A program made the translations under genes and the position numbers. Of a DNA stretch of 64,000 nt, positions 11,302-23,501 are shown piece by piece. The first letter of the stretch is position 1. Every line of letters starts with the position of its first letter. The stretch covers positions 186,001 through 250,000 of the forward strand of contig JASANH010000661.1 of NCBI GenBank assembly GCA_030248295.1, in the 5' to 3' direction. The notes beneath the pieces are model-generated. The model ran no database searches. It was given only the letters and a program-made list of their open reading frames with translations, and was not told the DNA's origin. The DNA comes from Mesodorylaimus sp. YZB2_4. Taxonomy: Eukaryota; Nematoda; Enoplea; Dorylaimida; Dorylaimidae.

Positions 11302-11903
11302 CGAGATTACAGATTTTTCGGACCCTGCGGTATGCTAGCACCAGCTGAGTAGGGGGAAAATCTGCTGTACAGTATGTACGTACTATATAGATCAATAACA
11401 CTATGCAGATAACGAGACTACTGGAATGCAAATCTAACAATTTCTTTCGCTTTCATAAGCGGTGAGATTATAAGCTAGAATTTCGCTATAGGCAGCTTGT
11501 TATACTGACAGGTGCAATTTGAAGGAGGAACAGGATCGCACGCAGTGTAAACCTTGGACTTTCGATCGTAATGACAAGAAAAGAGAAAGAAACGGTGCGC
11601 GCACGCTGGGCCCTAAAAAACAATAAGGTGCGTATTTCGCCCAAGTATGGCCATGCGTGTTGGTGCATGTCCATATGACTCATTAACGGTTTTTGCGGTG
11701 CCCTCGAAACATGCACAGTGAGATGTGCCGTTGTTTCAGGTAGATTCAGATGCAGGTTTCTGCCGTGGCTCCTTTCATTGCTTTGGTTGCTAGTTTTAAT
11801 TGGTGTCGTTATTACTAGCACCCTTTTGCAACAGGCAGAGGCCTTGCTCCAGCAATTAGGCGGCAAAGTTTTTTCTCGCGTATCCTCAGTTAGGTATCTT
11901 CTG
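11302..11903. other. No confident gene
   Basis: Upstream flank of the IR-like gene. A minus-strand stretch at about 11370-11440 encodes a hydrophobic run (LVICIVLLIYIV) that could be its signal peptide, but I could not join it in phase. The stretch also contains an 11-residue plus-strand hydrophobic run (LLSLLWLLVLI) without further support. Confidence 0.35.
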
Positions 11904-12106
11904 CAGCGGCCGCGGTGGTGCAGCGGTTCGGCATTCGTCTCTCCGTATTGCTTGGGAGCGAGTGGCTGGACTCGTCTCGGGTTCGATCCCCGATGGAGGT
12001 CGGTTTGCGAACTATAAACCCTCGCTAACCTTGCATTCCAGGCCGTGGGTGATTCACCCGGTTAGAGGCAAAATAGGCTCCGGCCCGCAAAAATTTAAAG
12101 GAAAAA
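11904..12106 (+). mobile_element. Short (about 203 bp) variant of the tRNA-derived SINE
   Basis: The head is nearly identical to that at 697-1107, with the same A and B boxes, through the text CACCCGGTTAGAGG. It then jumps directly to a tail resembling the 3' end of the long copy (GGC.GCA.AAATTTAAA followed by A-rich sequence), so about 200 bp of the body is missing. It is flanked by a near-perfect 12-base duplication, AGGTATCTTCTG at 11892-11903 and AGGTATGTTCTG at 12107-12118. That suggests it inserted in this short form. Confidence 0.75.
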
Positions 12107-12699
12107 AGGTATGTTCTGTTATACTTGCTTCTGGCTCAGAATCGCTCCTAATTGCTTCTGGACGATCGGTACTACTCTCCCTAGCTCGATGGTTTTGTGG
12201 ACGCATGCCCTGCAGAGCAAGTTCAGTTCGCCCTTCTTGCCATCATTCGGAGTAGGCCAGGTCCAGGTCGGCGGGTTATCCTTGTTATCAGCCGCCAAAG
12301 CATGCTTCATTTTCAGAACGCTATTGCCCCTATAATAACGAACGTCTACGAAAAGTGCAAGATCACACCATACACGCATAGCTCCACTGGGGTACCCGCT
12401 CCTACTCCATCGTGTAGACCTGATCGATTCTGCTGCCAATGATTCTACGCGAGGGGTAATGCCACGAACAATCGTGTCTGGTGGTTAGTGCAGTGCCTCT
12501 TGACAACATCTGTTCAGTCTTTACAAGTACTTAGTGTGCTTTCAGTGCCAGTACCACGCAACTACTACTCAACTCGTTCAACATTTCAGTATTTCCAGAC
12601 AAACTCACCCTACGTCCATTTTCCTCCAAAGTCGACTGTCTAAAATCAATCGTTCCATTGGATCCAAATCGGTCGAGACTGAATGGGAATATCGTGCTC
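12107..12699. other. No gene seen
   Basis: A minus-strand frame (about 12119-12439) contains TWTWPTPN, faintly like LINE endonuclease text, but nothing else supports a retrotransposon. The stretch from about 12490 may hold the N-terminal remains of the adjoining serpin. Confidence 0.35.
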
Positions 12700-13890
12700 T
12701 CATCAATGCTTTCGCTGAAATGTGTTCGCTCGAGCATACGAACTGGGTCCCGAATGATCCCCTAGCACTGCCATCGGCGCGGCTGCCATTTTGGTGATGA
12801 TGGGTGGCCTAGAGACGGATGAAAGCGAGTATTGATCGTCGATTGTGCAAGGCATGGGAAATCTGGCAGTCGACGAGCTGCAATTGATGGATCAAGAGCT
12901 GATGAAAGCGGGCGAAGCTCGAAAAAGTTTCAAAAGGTTTCCCTCGACCGTATATGTGACTCCGAGCGGACGACCAGTTCGATCCGACTTCATCGAGCAG
13001 GTCAATGCCAGGTGAGTCCTGTTCATTACACGATGAGGGCGTGATTCAGGGCGGCTCTTTGTTCAGGTACGGAGTGGAAGTGCGCACGGCAGATATCTAT
13101 GCCCAAGGCAGAAAACAGGTAATCGCCATGATCAACAATCTGATGGAAGTAAGAACTGATGGGCACACGGAAGAAGTGATCACCCCCGATCACCAAGTCC
13201 GCCCAGACCCGTCTGGTAGTGGCGAACACTGTCTACTTCACCGTGGTGGAACGAGCCCTTCGATCTGAAGAAAACGCAAGAAGCTCCCTCCTTCGAGACT
13301 GCTCAGACTTTCTTGTCTTTTCAGGAGCGTCGCGTCTCGATGATGTACCGCGGAAAAGTTCTCCCGCACGCCGAAGGCGAAGTGGTCCCCGACGTGTCAG
13401 TTCAAGTGGTCGGCCTGTTGGTCGTCGTAACAGTGGAATGGTCTACTTCGTCTTGCTGGTCAGACGATTCGGTCTCCGCGAGGTCATCCGTGTCGCCAAC
13501 GCTCGAAGCTTGACCGTCCTGATCAGCGCCTGCACGCCCCGAAGCGTCCGACTGTGGCTGCCCAAGATAAGGCTGTCGGAAACGACCGAGCTGCGGCCAG
13601 AATTGGAGCAGTTGGGAATGCGAACGTGGTTCTCGCCGAGCCTGAGTCGAGTCATGGACGACAAAAGGAACCGGCTGTTCGTCAACGAGATGCCCCGCCA
13701 AGTGGTCGTGCGCTTCAACGAGGACGGAGACATCTCGGAACAAGCTAGGCGGCCGAGAAGGAGAATCCAGAGTCGACTTCGATCAAGGTCCGATGATACC
13801 AGCCGTTTATTTTCATCTTCCGCCTCGACGCCACTGACGCCTTCTGGCTGATGGCAGTTCGTCTCGTCCCATCTATCCAAGAAAGTGATC
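12700..13890 (+). pseudogene. Decayed serpin
   Basis: Serpin landmarks appear in order but in changing frames. They are SPSTAIGAAAILVMMGG (helix B/C region, after TGA at 12755-12757), MGNLAVDELQ with PSTVYVTPSGRPV, and YGVEVRTADIYAQGRKQVIA across a 55-bp GT-AG intron (13012-13066). Next come TRLVVANTVYFTV, then WNEPFDLKKTQEAP in another frame, then SGMVYFVLLV, LWLPKIRLSETTEL and NRLFVNEMPRQVVVRFNEDGD. The last is PFIFIFRLDATDAFWLM in yet another frame, where serpins carry the segment after the reactive loop. Further breaks are TGA at 12833-12835, frameshifts near 13196, 13240, 13420 and 13745, and a stop near 13790. Neighbouring genes are intact, so general sequence error is unlikely. No working inhibitor could be made from this copy. 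Confidence 0.8.
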
Positions 13891-14282
13891 TGTGATCCAT
13901 ATCCTACGCTCTCGCCATGACTTGTCGTCTGCCCTGTGATCTAGCCCTGATGCTTTTGTATGCTTGTCCATACTTACGCGACGTAAAGAGAAATGACAGC
14001 CGTTCGAAGCAATTTCGAATGTGACTGTTTTTGCCTATGTGATCGACCACTTCGAACGTGACCGCCGAATCCGAGATCGAAGTTCGCAGATTCGACTTTT
14101 GTACAGGTTCGGCAGGTGGTACGGTGGCGATCTTCTTGGGTACCTATGTCAAATTCCTGTTTCAGCCCGCCACAAGCGCATTCAATCATCGTCAAAGCCA
14201 CCACAGCTTTTCCAAGCTATTGAACTGTTAGATTGACACGGCGACTGACAGGTTTTCAACTCACCAGAAGAAATCAGGTTGA
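13891..14282. other. No gene seen
   Basis: Spacer between the serpin remnant and repeat R3 copy B. The frames around 13974-14236 have no recognisable motif. Confidence 0.4.
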
Positions 14283-14475
14283 AACCCTAGGACAGACCAG
14301 GGCTAATTAGAGGACGGCTCAAGCCAAAGGAACTACCCACGTAGTAAAAGGACACTTCGTGATGAGCTTTACTGTCACACACCACCAAGGCCGTGTAGGC
14401 AATCGATTTGGAAAGCAACCGCACGTGTCAGCAATCAAAGGGGTTCTGACGGACCTGAGCCCAAAGCGGCTGTGA
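14283..14475. repeat. Dispersed repeat family R3, copy B
   Basis: The copy is contiguous, without the nested element found at 4388-4582. Shared text includes GGCTCAAGCC, GGACACTTCGTGATGA-like sequence, CAACCGCACGTGTC and GGTTCTGACGGACCTGAGCC. Confidence 0.65.
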
Positions 14476-16388
14476 TAAATTGATATTATTTGCTGTATTA
14501 CGCAAAGCTAGGATTTCAATTCCCATTGACTTTGATCTCGCGCAACTATGACTAATCTTGATGAGGCTAATCTGTCTGTAGCCTAATCTGTTGACAAATT
14601 TGTAAGTTTCTGATCATCTACTGGGTCAGGCTACCTTGCACTGTCACGCTCTTAATCACAAACCACTGGAACTGCAGCATGTGCCGAAGTGAACTCGTTG
14701 TGCTATTTTAGCAAACAAACTGAATTTTTTATCCAAGGCACATAATATGGGCCCCATGTTCACCCCACTGCAGCGATTATGAGCCAGATAACTGATATTA
14801 ATTCGGTTCACACCATACATCTGCCTCACGATCAATACTACATAGGACATTGCTGCATACAGCACAGCACAGTGTACCCTTATGTCTCTTTTCATACGTC
14901 TTCACACGGGTCACTATGACCATCATCGTCCTCAGACGTAACGCAAGTGGAAGATTTATAGGCAGCCACATCGGTAAACTCCGTTACCGAACTCGGCCTA
15001 TTGCCTGGTATTCCGGGTGAGAGTAAGTGAGAATCATAATCTTCATCAACCAGTGCAGGCCGCTTTCTTCCTCGTCCTCTGTATTCGAATGGAACATCAT
15101 TGCTGTTCTGTCCATCTAGCGACCATTGCGGTATCCTCTGCGGACTCAGCATCTCCCCATCGACATCTGACTGTGAGTGGTCATCCTCGGAATCCAACAT
15201 TATCTTTCCTGTACCCGGTTCCAGGAACTGTTTTTTCGACCCTGAAAAGCGAGGACACCGCATTTACCCTTGCCCGAAGGACATCAAAAGAGTCAATTCC
15301 TCCTCTTGCCGGAAAGCTTATGTCGAGGCCCTCTTCATATTGGCTGCACATTTCAAGTAGGAAAGACTGGTGGTCATACTGTAGTCGTGTAGGTATCCTA
15401 CCTTGCCACGGGTCTGACCCGGGGCTTGGTCAACGCGAAGACAAGAGACAAAGAGAAGGCGGCTGTTCTCGGCGCAGGCAGCAACAGAAAGTCAGTAGGA
15501 AAAAGGCACCAACATGAACTAAAGACGAGACAGGGGCAAAACTGGTTAGACGCATAAATGAGACTTATGCTAATGAGCAACCGGTTAGGCCATAAACCCC
15601 ATTATCACTACAATACGCAGATCCCTATTTGAATCACATGTCATTAACCTGCTTTGCTCCTAATTTTCACATAGCCTGCCACAAAATGGCCAATCCAGCT
15701 AGATAAAACAGCACCGCACCGTCTTTGCGGATGTTCTGTGCTGTTCCACGCAAGTCTTGCTGAGAAGGTTTGAATGCTGTCCGCATACAGGCAAAACAGA
15801 CGTAAGCCCAAAATTTAAAACTGAAAAAATAGTGAGGCATGTTTATTTCCCTCAATGTGTGTGGTCTGTTTGGGTGCTGCACCACTTGCTGAAATTCAGT
15901 ATGACCGCCCCATAAATCTTTCAAGTCCTTTATTATTTGACGGCTTAAAGAAAATTATGTTTTGAAACCATGAGTAAAGAAAAGATCATTATCCTTTCTT
16001 GTGCCACCCACGCTGCTCTCTGTTGCTTGGTTGCAATGGAAATTGAGAAAAAGAGCGTGGGTGGATTTGGCTTTAATATGCTTACCTCGGTTTTTTATTG
16101 CAGCTTACGCTGTAGGTTACACAAAATCATAGGTTCATTTGACGAACGGTACAGTGTCATATGGGCTAAATAAAGACACAGACAAGGTGCCAAGTGAAAT
16201 ATGAAAAACCGTGCGGGGGTGTACTTCCTAATCACGATAAAATTTGTACTCCTTTATCAAAGTGATCAACCAACCCGCATTTCCTGATCCATCATCTTTG
16301 GTTGACCTCAGTTCGCCTCATTGAAGTCTAGGTGATACAAAAAAACCAAGAGTTTAGAATTTTTGGAACAACTCTACTAACAATAAGA
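14476..16388. other. Mostly without recognisable genes; holds one weak candidate at 14892-15580
   Basis: Apart from the candidate described separately, nothing is recognised. Several short frames near 15667-16173 have no motif. Confidence 0.4.
14892..15580 (-). CDS. Weak candidate gene, acidic C-terminal region, unrecognised
   Basis: A minus-strand frame (14892-15263) encodes an acidic, Ser-rich segment with KIMLDSEDDHSQSDVDGE and EYRGRGRKRPALVDEDYDS, ending CVTSEDDDGHSDPCEDV before a stop. This looks like a real protein tail. Upstream, a stretch coding QYEEGLDISFPARGGIDSFD at about 15270-15335 lies behind a possible intron (donor near 15400, acceptor near 15337). The phases between these blocks did not close, so the gene structure is unresolved. 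It could be a nuclear protein by composition, but no domain is recognised. Confidence 0.25.
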
Positions 16389-17712
16389 CTACGTACTCTG
16401 CATGCGGTTCGTCTGTAGGCCACCGCTTTGATGTTGTCGGCGGTGCTCGTTTTCCAAAGATGATGCTTCTTGGCGACAGGAGCGATGCACTTCTGACATG
16501 TAGTCAGCGTACTGACGCATGAAATAGTTGATCATGGTCCTCGCCGTGCCATCGTCCCGACGGTTCATTGCCCATTGGATCAACTGGGCCCGGATAGGGT
16601 TCCACGGCATGTATGCACGGTCTGAAGCAGAGTGTCATGGGTTCATGTGGACAGAAGATACAATGTGTACTGTACACCCAAAGCTCACACTCACTGCCAA
16701 TTTATAAAAGAGCAAGTGCACTTACCTCCCACGCAGCGACCACAGGTCTGCTGGCAATTGACTGTGCCTGGCTTCAGGTGACAATATCCACGGTCGTACA
16801 GAACATCGCAGTCGCGGTGGAAATCAGTGCAACCCGTGTATGGGTTCCCAAACGAGGGTCTTTGGCTTCGGAAGTACTTGTCAGCTAAAAAACGTGTCTT
16901 TAGTTGGTATTAGTTCCAAATAAATATGCTTGTTTGTTTTGCGAAGAGGCATATTCTGATAAAATACAGCCCTTTGACTACGTCTAAAACTACTCTCAGC
17001 CCCTAAATAACAGTCACTCACGTGGGCACAATGCGTTTAGTTCATTATAGGCTGCTGTAGTGGTCGGCGATCGGTTAGCAGAAGTGGACCCAGTGGTAGT
17101 TGACCTGATATGGTCAGCGCAGGTTTCCATGCACAGTGCAGCTGCCCACCATTGCGGGCACACCCCACTCACGTCACCACTTCGGCACTCATCCGTGTAA
17201 TCGCTGTCACACCGCGTAACTGCGAATTCGTCCAACAGGCCGCTGTCATTCATGGCCAAGGCCGTGCTAACGAATGGATGGTCGAGAAAACCGCATCGAA
17301 CTTGCCAAATATCGTCAACGACGGCTGCATAGACTAAAGTGCCATAGTCGATAGTTGGCTTGCATCGACAGTAGCAAAAGCGTTTTGGGGAGGATGTAGT
17401 GTCGCTTGAACCACGGCACGATAGATGGCATCCCTCCGCACAATATATTTGGCTGTGCCCCTGGCTAGTGGCCACCGGAGTGGTGAATCCGTGCGACAAA
17501 CTGAAAACAAAGTTGAAACTACTATGGTTTCGCAAGGTGAATACTATGGGTTCATGAGAAAGATGATGTCAGCTCGTTCAAACAAGCCTGCTTGGTTTCT
17601 CAAATGCACAACACAAACTGCGTTATTTGTTTGTGTTAGAGAGGCAAGCATTTGCTCACCTTAACATATTGATCATAAAAAGGATCCACGCGGTCTTCAA
17701 TAAAATGCCCAT
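16389..17712 (-). CDS. Secreted cysteine-rich protein with ShK-type domains
   Basis: Four exons (17660-17712, 17022-17500, 16726-16884, 16389-16621) join in phase to 307 aa. The first exon gives a signal peptide (MGILLKTAWILFMINML). The mature part is Cys-rich. One six-Cys block, GCTDFHRDCDVLYDRGYC then NCQQTCGRC, has the spacing and TCG.C ending of ShK/TLD-type domains. An earlier block RCDSDYTDEC then CPQWWAAALCMETC looks like a diverged copy. A Thr/Ser-rich linker (TTTGSTSANRSPTTTAA) separates them. The C-terminus is basic and Gln-rich. Extracellular location is inferred. ShK domains occur in matrix, protease and channel-binding proteins, so no specific function is claimed. Confidence 0.8.
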
Positions 17713-19474
17713 TTTCAAACCGCTGTACACTCTTAGAACCAGAAAAATCGTCAGGGCTAACCGACCGCCAGTGAGTCTAGCGTCCAACACGAGCCTCCTT
17801 ATGTATAGGTGATGGGTGAAGCGAGCAATATGCTATTCATTGCATGACTGATATCCAAGCACCGCCCGCTCCCGACCATTCGTCAAGTCATCTAAAACGG
17901 CCCTTCCTTCTCCACTGGCCGATCAAGCAGGTGGTGTTGATTTCGGTGGTAAATCCCCAAAACCGTGACTAGTCCAATTCACGCAGCCTTGTCAAGAGAC
18001 GATGGTATTCGGGATGGAAAAGGCTCTTGCCAAGGAAGATTGATATGCACCCTTTGTACTGTACGACGCCGAAAACGAGAAGGTTCGTGATAGATTCTCA
18101 CTCAGAAACCACAATCGCTCGCCCTCGGGTAAACGAGAAAAGAGGAGCCGTGCCACAATGCCTTTTTTCTGTGCAACAAGTATGTACAGTATCGTAAATA
18201 TATCGGCCGTGTTATCAAATACTGGAGCACTAATCTAAGGTCAAATGCAAAATCTCAGCCACTGCACTACAATGCTGTTGTAAGACTATACGCTGTGGAT
18301 TAGTCTCTAGAGATGTTTCGATACTGGGTCAGACGCTGTGAGTACGATTTCAAATGGGCCAAGCACAGGGTCAATGAGTGAGGGGCTGATACATTTTCAA
18401 TGAGCATATTTTAGATGGTTTCAAGAAATTTTTGCCAGATTAATTTTTGATGAAGTCCTGCCCTCTAGCTTGGATAAACACAATGGAAATCCAGCTGCGC
18501 GTGCCATCTGCTGTGAGGGCTTATGTATATTGCAAGTGAGGGGGGCGTATACTGTGCAATTTTAATTAGACCTAACCCGGGTCTTATAAATACGGCCTAA
18601 AAGTGCATCTTTGCGCATTCGCTGAAAAAGACGAATCCAGCTTTTTTGTGCTTCCTAGTAGCCTAACGATTAGAGGTCTGCCAATAGAAAAAAATGGCAG
18701 TAGATACTGGGCCTCTTTTTTGAAGAATGCTCCTAGCGATAGTTGGCGCACAAGTATCCTCTCGGTTTTTCGAAGCGTTACATTTGCCTAAGCAGTGAAA
18801 TTACATTTTCGTGTGCTCTTTTTGCTTTTTCGTCCTGAAGCCTCGATTGCCCTTGACACAGCATTTGCTGCTTTGCGTTTCCATCGTGAGCAATATGCGT
18901 GCGTGCAACTTTGGTAAGGCCTTCTGTACCCTTGTAAAACCGTCTAAAAATGGAATCTGAGAAGGGCCTTATCATAAAATGTTTCACCTTTTTATTCTTT
19001 CCATCACTTCAATCGAAATTCAAACATGATGGGCGAGTTTGTCAATGAGAATATTACATCTTTCCAAATATAAGCATCCTGAGCCGCCAGGGACACATAC
19101 AAATTGAGAATAAGTTTATTGAACCGACAGCTTTGCGTCATCTTGGGCTTGAGGACGAACAGTAAGCTTCAGCTTATTAAGAAATGGTCACGCTAGGTGG
19201 GCGGTGTCCTTTTCCGTGCCGAACTATGGAAAACCCTCCTTTTGTCTCCCAAATCACAAGGTGCGATCACAGAAAAACATTCGAACTGTACGGTACGCCT
19301 ATGTATTGACGTCAAAGAGGGAGTGTACGCCATAAAATTGTATTATCACATTTTTTGTTCCATTTTGTTGAAGTCAGAGTGATTACAAGACTTGTAACCA
19401 TAAGACATAGGACACTGATAAACATATCTCCTCGCTCACGTACGCTGCCCACACATGCTATATAGAAGGTATTG
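17713..19474. other. No gene seen
   Basis: Intergenic. Short frames at 18603-18987 and 19197-19382 have no motif. TACTGTA/TACAGTA words occur at about 18057 and 18184. Confidence 0.45.
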
Positions 19475-20944
19475 TCAACAGGACTGGACATTCGTTACAA
19501 AACTGTTAGGATTACTCGAATAGAATGGCGATGATGGCACTCTCAAATACGCGTTATCTGTTGCGCATCTGAGAATAAGTCCGAGAGCATTGTTCCCGTT
19601 AGGGCTATCGATTTCATTAAGTTCATCTCTTCTAGGCCTTCTCTCGCACAAAGATAAGCCACCGTTGCTACAACGACGATATATGCGCTTGAGCAAAGCT
19701 AACACTTCGCGACGGAATAACTTATTCATGGCCATATATAGAATGCAAATAAAACTTCGGTCAATAACTGTGCAAAAGTTCGAAACCAGTTTTACGATTT
19801 GATGTCCATAAAGTACGAGTTTAAAATCGGCTAATCGCTTTTCCATTGGTAAAGCATGATTAGCTACTCTTTCTCTCAATAATACGTCTGGTGGAAATAA
19901 GTGTTGCAAGAGGCGCTTAGTTTCACTTGCTGATACTTGAACAAAAGCTAAGACGACCACAGCAATCATTAAAAAGGAAAGCACTCTCTCACACACGAGT
20001 TTGGCTCTGTTTCGTGCCCGGGTGTTGGTTGGTGAATAAATATGCGATGTTGAAAATGCAAAACTGTTGGCCGTCACGCTAATCGAATTCTCAGCAACGC
20101 TCAAAAAGGCCGCGGTTGCGCGAGAGCGTGTTCGACGCCTTCGACGTTGTGTTTTTATCAAACCATAAAAGACGGCTATGGTTAATAGAGAGAGCAAGAT
20201 TGGGTACACTATGCGGATAACACCGTTGTACGCATTCTTAGCTTTGGACGCTTTCGTATAAACATGGCTCACATTCTCTCGATTAATCCACTGATACACC
20301 ACCGACTCGTTCCAACACGGTTTGATATGAAGGGGATACTCGTCTAGATGCAACCGATGGGTCACTACCACTTTTTCAACAAAACATGTCCAAGAATGCA
20401 GTCCCATTGACAGGACAACAGACACGAGTACCATGGCCCAAGCAACGTTTCGATGATTCCAAAAATGATAACTTTTAAACCAAATCAAAGCCAGGACACG
20501 ATCAGTGGCGATGATAAGCGTCATATAAATGATCACGTAGCCGCAAACATTGTTGACTGCGAAGTACATGATGCCGGAATAGAACGCAGCCGACCAATAA
20601 CGAAATACAAACTGCACTTGCTCCTTGTTCCTGCAGTCTTCCGAATACACAGTTAGCCATCGCTCGGCTATTTCATTCAAGAAGAAGTTTATACAAAATG
20701 CTAAATCAGCTCCGACAAGAACTCGATGATAGACGAAGGACGGGGTGCACATTTTCGTACTTCTGGCCAAGGTAGCCAGGGCAAGAATATTTCCCAGCAA
20801 GCCAACGAATAAGACGATGGATTCCAGGGGTTTGTAGATTGATAGCAAAATGTCCCAAAATGATTTGAATTGCAGTAGCGTTTCCAGCAGAATATCGACT
20901 GGGGGAGAGAAATTTGAGTTCAAGGCGAGGGAGTGGTTATCCAT
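19475..20944 (-). CDS. Class A (rhodopsin-like) GPCR, paralogue 1, single exon
   Basis: An uninterrupted frame gives 489 aa from the first ATG (a GTG lies two codons upstream). TM1 and TM2 carry VGLLGNILALATL and STKMCTPSFVYHRVLVGADL. The TM3 end is IATDRVLALI in place of E/DRY. A long basic third loop is QRRRRRTRSRA. TM6 has LSFLMIAVVVLAFVQ. The TM7 end is IDRSFICILYMAMNKLFRRE, so NPxxY is replaced. Two closely related genes lie at 23502-24947 and 32257-33945, all intronless and on the same strand. A peptide receptor is the likeliest class. The ligand is unknown. Confidence 0.88.
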   Translation of the reverse strand: MDNHSLALNSNFSPPVDILLETLLQFKSFWDILLSIYKPLESIVLFVGLLGNILALATLARSTKMCTPSFVYHRVLVGADLAFCINFFLNEIAERWLTVYSEDCRNKEQVQFVFRYWSAAFYSGIMYFAVNNVCGYVIIYMTLIIATDRVLALIWFKSYHFWNHRNVAWAMVLVSVVLSMGLHSWTCFVEKVVVTHRLHLDEYPLHIKPCWNESVVYQWINRENVSHVYTKASKAKNAYNGVIRIVYPILLSLLTIAVFYGLIKTQRRRRRTRSRATAAFLSVAENSISVTANSFAFSTSHIYSPTNTRARNRAKLVCERVLSFLMIAVVVLAFVQVSASETKRLLQHLFPPDVLLRERVANHALPMEKRLADFKLVLYGHQIVKLVSNFCTVIDRSFICILYMAMNKLFRREVLALLKRIYRRCSNGGLSLCERRPRRDELNEIDSPNGNNALGLILRCATDNAYLRVPSSPFYSSNPNSFVTNVQSC

Positions 20945-23501
20945 AACCACCTTATGAATAGACCTGACCCTCGACTAATGTTACGTTCGTTCACTGCTAA
21001 TCTTAAGCCGGGCTATTGATAGGTCGAATGCGGTCGAGCTGAAACACACGGGTACCGTAATTCGATCAAGGTAGAACAGATCTGACGCGCCCACCCTTGG
21101 AGTTCATTAGAACATAGGTTAATGCCACTGGATGCATCACACGTAAACTAATCGCGTTCAGCTAAGTTTTTTTTATAGATAGCACAAAGCGGCCGAAGAC
21201 ACCCATTTTGAGCTAACTAGCACATTTCTTTATCCAGCCTGGTTTGACTCCGTTGACTCGCCGGCGCTGACTTCTATAGAGTCAGACAATAAAGAAACGA
21301 AGGCTGGATTATTCGAGATGGCAGATCAACAGACTAGCTAGCAGCTGTCATCTTCAGCTTATCAGGCGAGGAAATGAGAGGCAGTCGTGCGAAGGCGGTT
21401 TTTCAATGGGCCTTGAAAAACTTTATCGAAAACAATCGACTCGTTTTCAAAGACAGGATCGTCATTCGAAGCCCTTACGCTTGTACGGCATTTTCAATTA
21501 TGAACCATAGAAAACTCCCTTTTGACTCTTATCACAAAGCCTAACTGTAAGGAGCTTGGTACCTGTCCTTTACCTGATCGAGCAACAGGTTCATTAATTG
21601 AAGTGATTGCGTCGTTTGGGAGTGACTGTAGGAGCAAACATATTCGAGCAAAGCACGAGTTAGCCAGCCTCCTTCTCATCGTCAGAAGGGGCATTAGAGA
21701 TTGAGATAAGCAACTCGAGAAGAATATGGCCATACTTAAAGAAATAATGACCCTTCGGTTGTTGATCACACTCGGGACAGGCCTGATTGGTACCTCAACA
21801 AATCGGTTTATTCGGAAGCTAGCAACGTCTGCTCCTTGCTACATGTAACTGACCCCATTGCCGACCTTTCAGCTCGGTCAGCTCTTTCGGCTCTAGGCAG
21901 TCAAAGTTCGAATCTTGTTTACACGAATCGAACGGCCAACTCGAGGTCTCTTGTGAATTGAAAAGCGGCATTGTCCAATAAGTGAGGAAACGCGAAGAAA
22001 GAATCGCACATGATGTGAGGAGCATAACCCTTGCTCATTACACGTTCCTAGAAACGGATCAGGCTTCGTGTGAAACTAATTACGACTGGTGACAGGGAGT
22101 CATGCCTAAGCAATGTGTCTGGAATGGTAACAATACTCAAGATTCAAGTTTGTGTGCTTTTTCGAGCTCGCTACAGTGCGTAGGTCCTGGAGACGACTAA
22201 TTTGTCAATGCGTGGGATTTTAAGGGTCTACCACCCCCAGATCGTCATACGCACTTGTGCAAAAGGTCACCTGCAGATCAGCACGGATTTAGAATCAACG
22301 TCACACCTTACCTTTCAGATACAGACGCGTGCTAGCCCCGCCGCGCTGCCATGGCGAGCACTATTTGATGCGCTCAGACTGACCTGTGGAACAGGTGGAA
22401 AAAAGAATGATGTCATCATTGAATCTCTTTACGTAAATCACACTGCTACTAATCTGCAATGACTTCACCTTTTCTGGGTGGAATTTGGAAATAAAACAAA
22501 AGCTATCCTCTAGGATAGGCATCTTTTTTTCAAGCAATTGTAATCTTGTGTCTGCCGGGGCTGACCAGGAGAGGACGCCTCAATTAAGTAAGCAACCTGC
22601 ACACTTTTATAAAGGTTAGTCTATAATTAGGAGAATGGATGAATGATGAGCGAACACTGTGTGTGCCATTCCGTCGCTAAGAAAATGCTGCTACTTACTG
22701 GCCTTATAGGTATACCGATATCCCCTGGGAAGATGTACATATCGGTGCCAAGGAACTATTACGTAGATGTAGCTCGCTCGAAAGGAGAGTTGTCTGATTG
22801 GGTGTCAAAAACACTGAGTTGCTGGCTAATGTTCGATTCGGAGCTGGACAAGATCATTCCGTGTATAATGTGTCCCTTCACCCTTGTGTCCAGTGCGCAT
22901 ACCCGCGGCTGGCTGATGACGTAAAACATGAATGAACATCGATTTTCGTTCATGTCAGTCGCAAAGATAGTCACTTACGACTATCTTCATTCCTGTAATC
23001 TGTCCCCGCAAGCCTTTTCTCTGTCGACTTTTCTAAGACGGTCAAGATCTGGAAATCGGATCAAATTTGTTATGCCAGGATTGGTCTTTTCACGTGTTGT
23101 TGACGCGAGCCACGTATCCGTTCTCTGAACTTGCTGACGCTTCAGAGCATCAGCTTTATAGTTCGCTTGCATGCACCATCAGCAATGGAAGCCATGACAT
23201 TTTCGATGATGCCGATCGTGAATGAGCGCATGTCCTGTTACCCACAGTTCTTTCCCGTTTCCCCTAGGCGTTCCTGTACGCCTACTGCTTCTGATGTGCC
23301 TAATTTGATGTTTGTCGTGTCTGGTGAATAGGGCGCACGCTGATGTGAGAAGGCGGTGCCCAATTGAGCAAGCCTGTATACGTTCATTGGCAGATGCTAA
23401 TTGAGAACAGTGACTGTACTCAGCGGGCGGGACTTCTTTGGGCCACCAGTTTCTAACATCACGCCAACGTAACATGCTAGCACAATAACGCTATCATTTT
23501 A
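20945..23501. other. No gene seen
   Basis: 2.5 kb between two GPCR paralogues. The frames are short. A fragment near 22556-22590 (GGGGCTGACCAGGAGAGGAC) resembles the start of repeat R3. Nothing else is recognised. Confidence 0.45.

Noticed and set aside
12119-12439. Minus-strand frame with TWTWPTPN suggesting a LINE endonuclease
   Set aside because: The match is limited to a few residues and no other reverse-transcriptase or endonuclease block is present.
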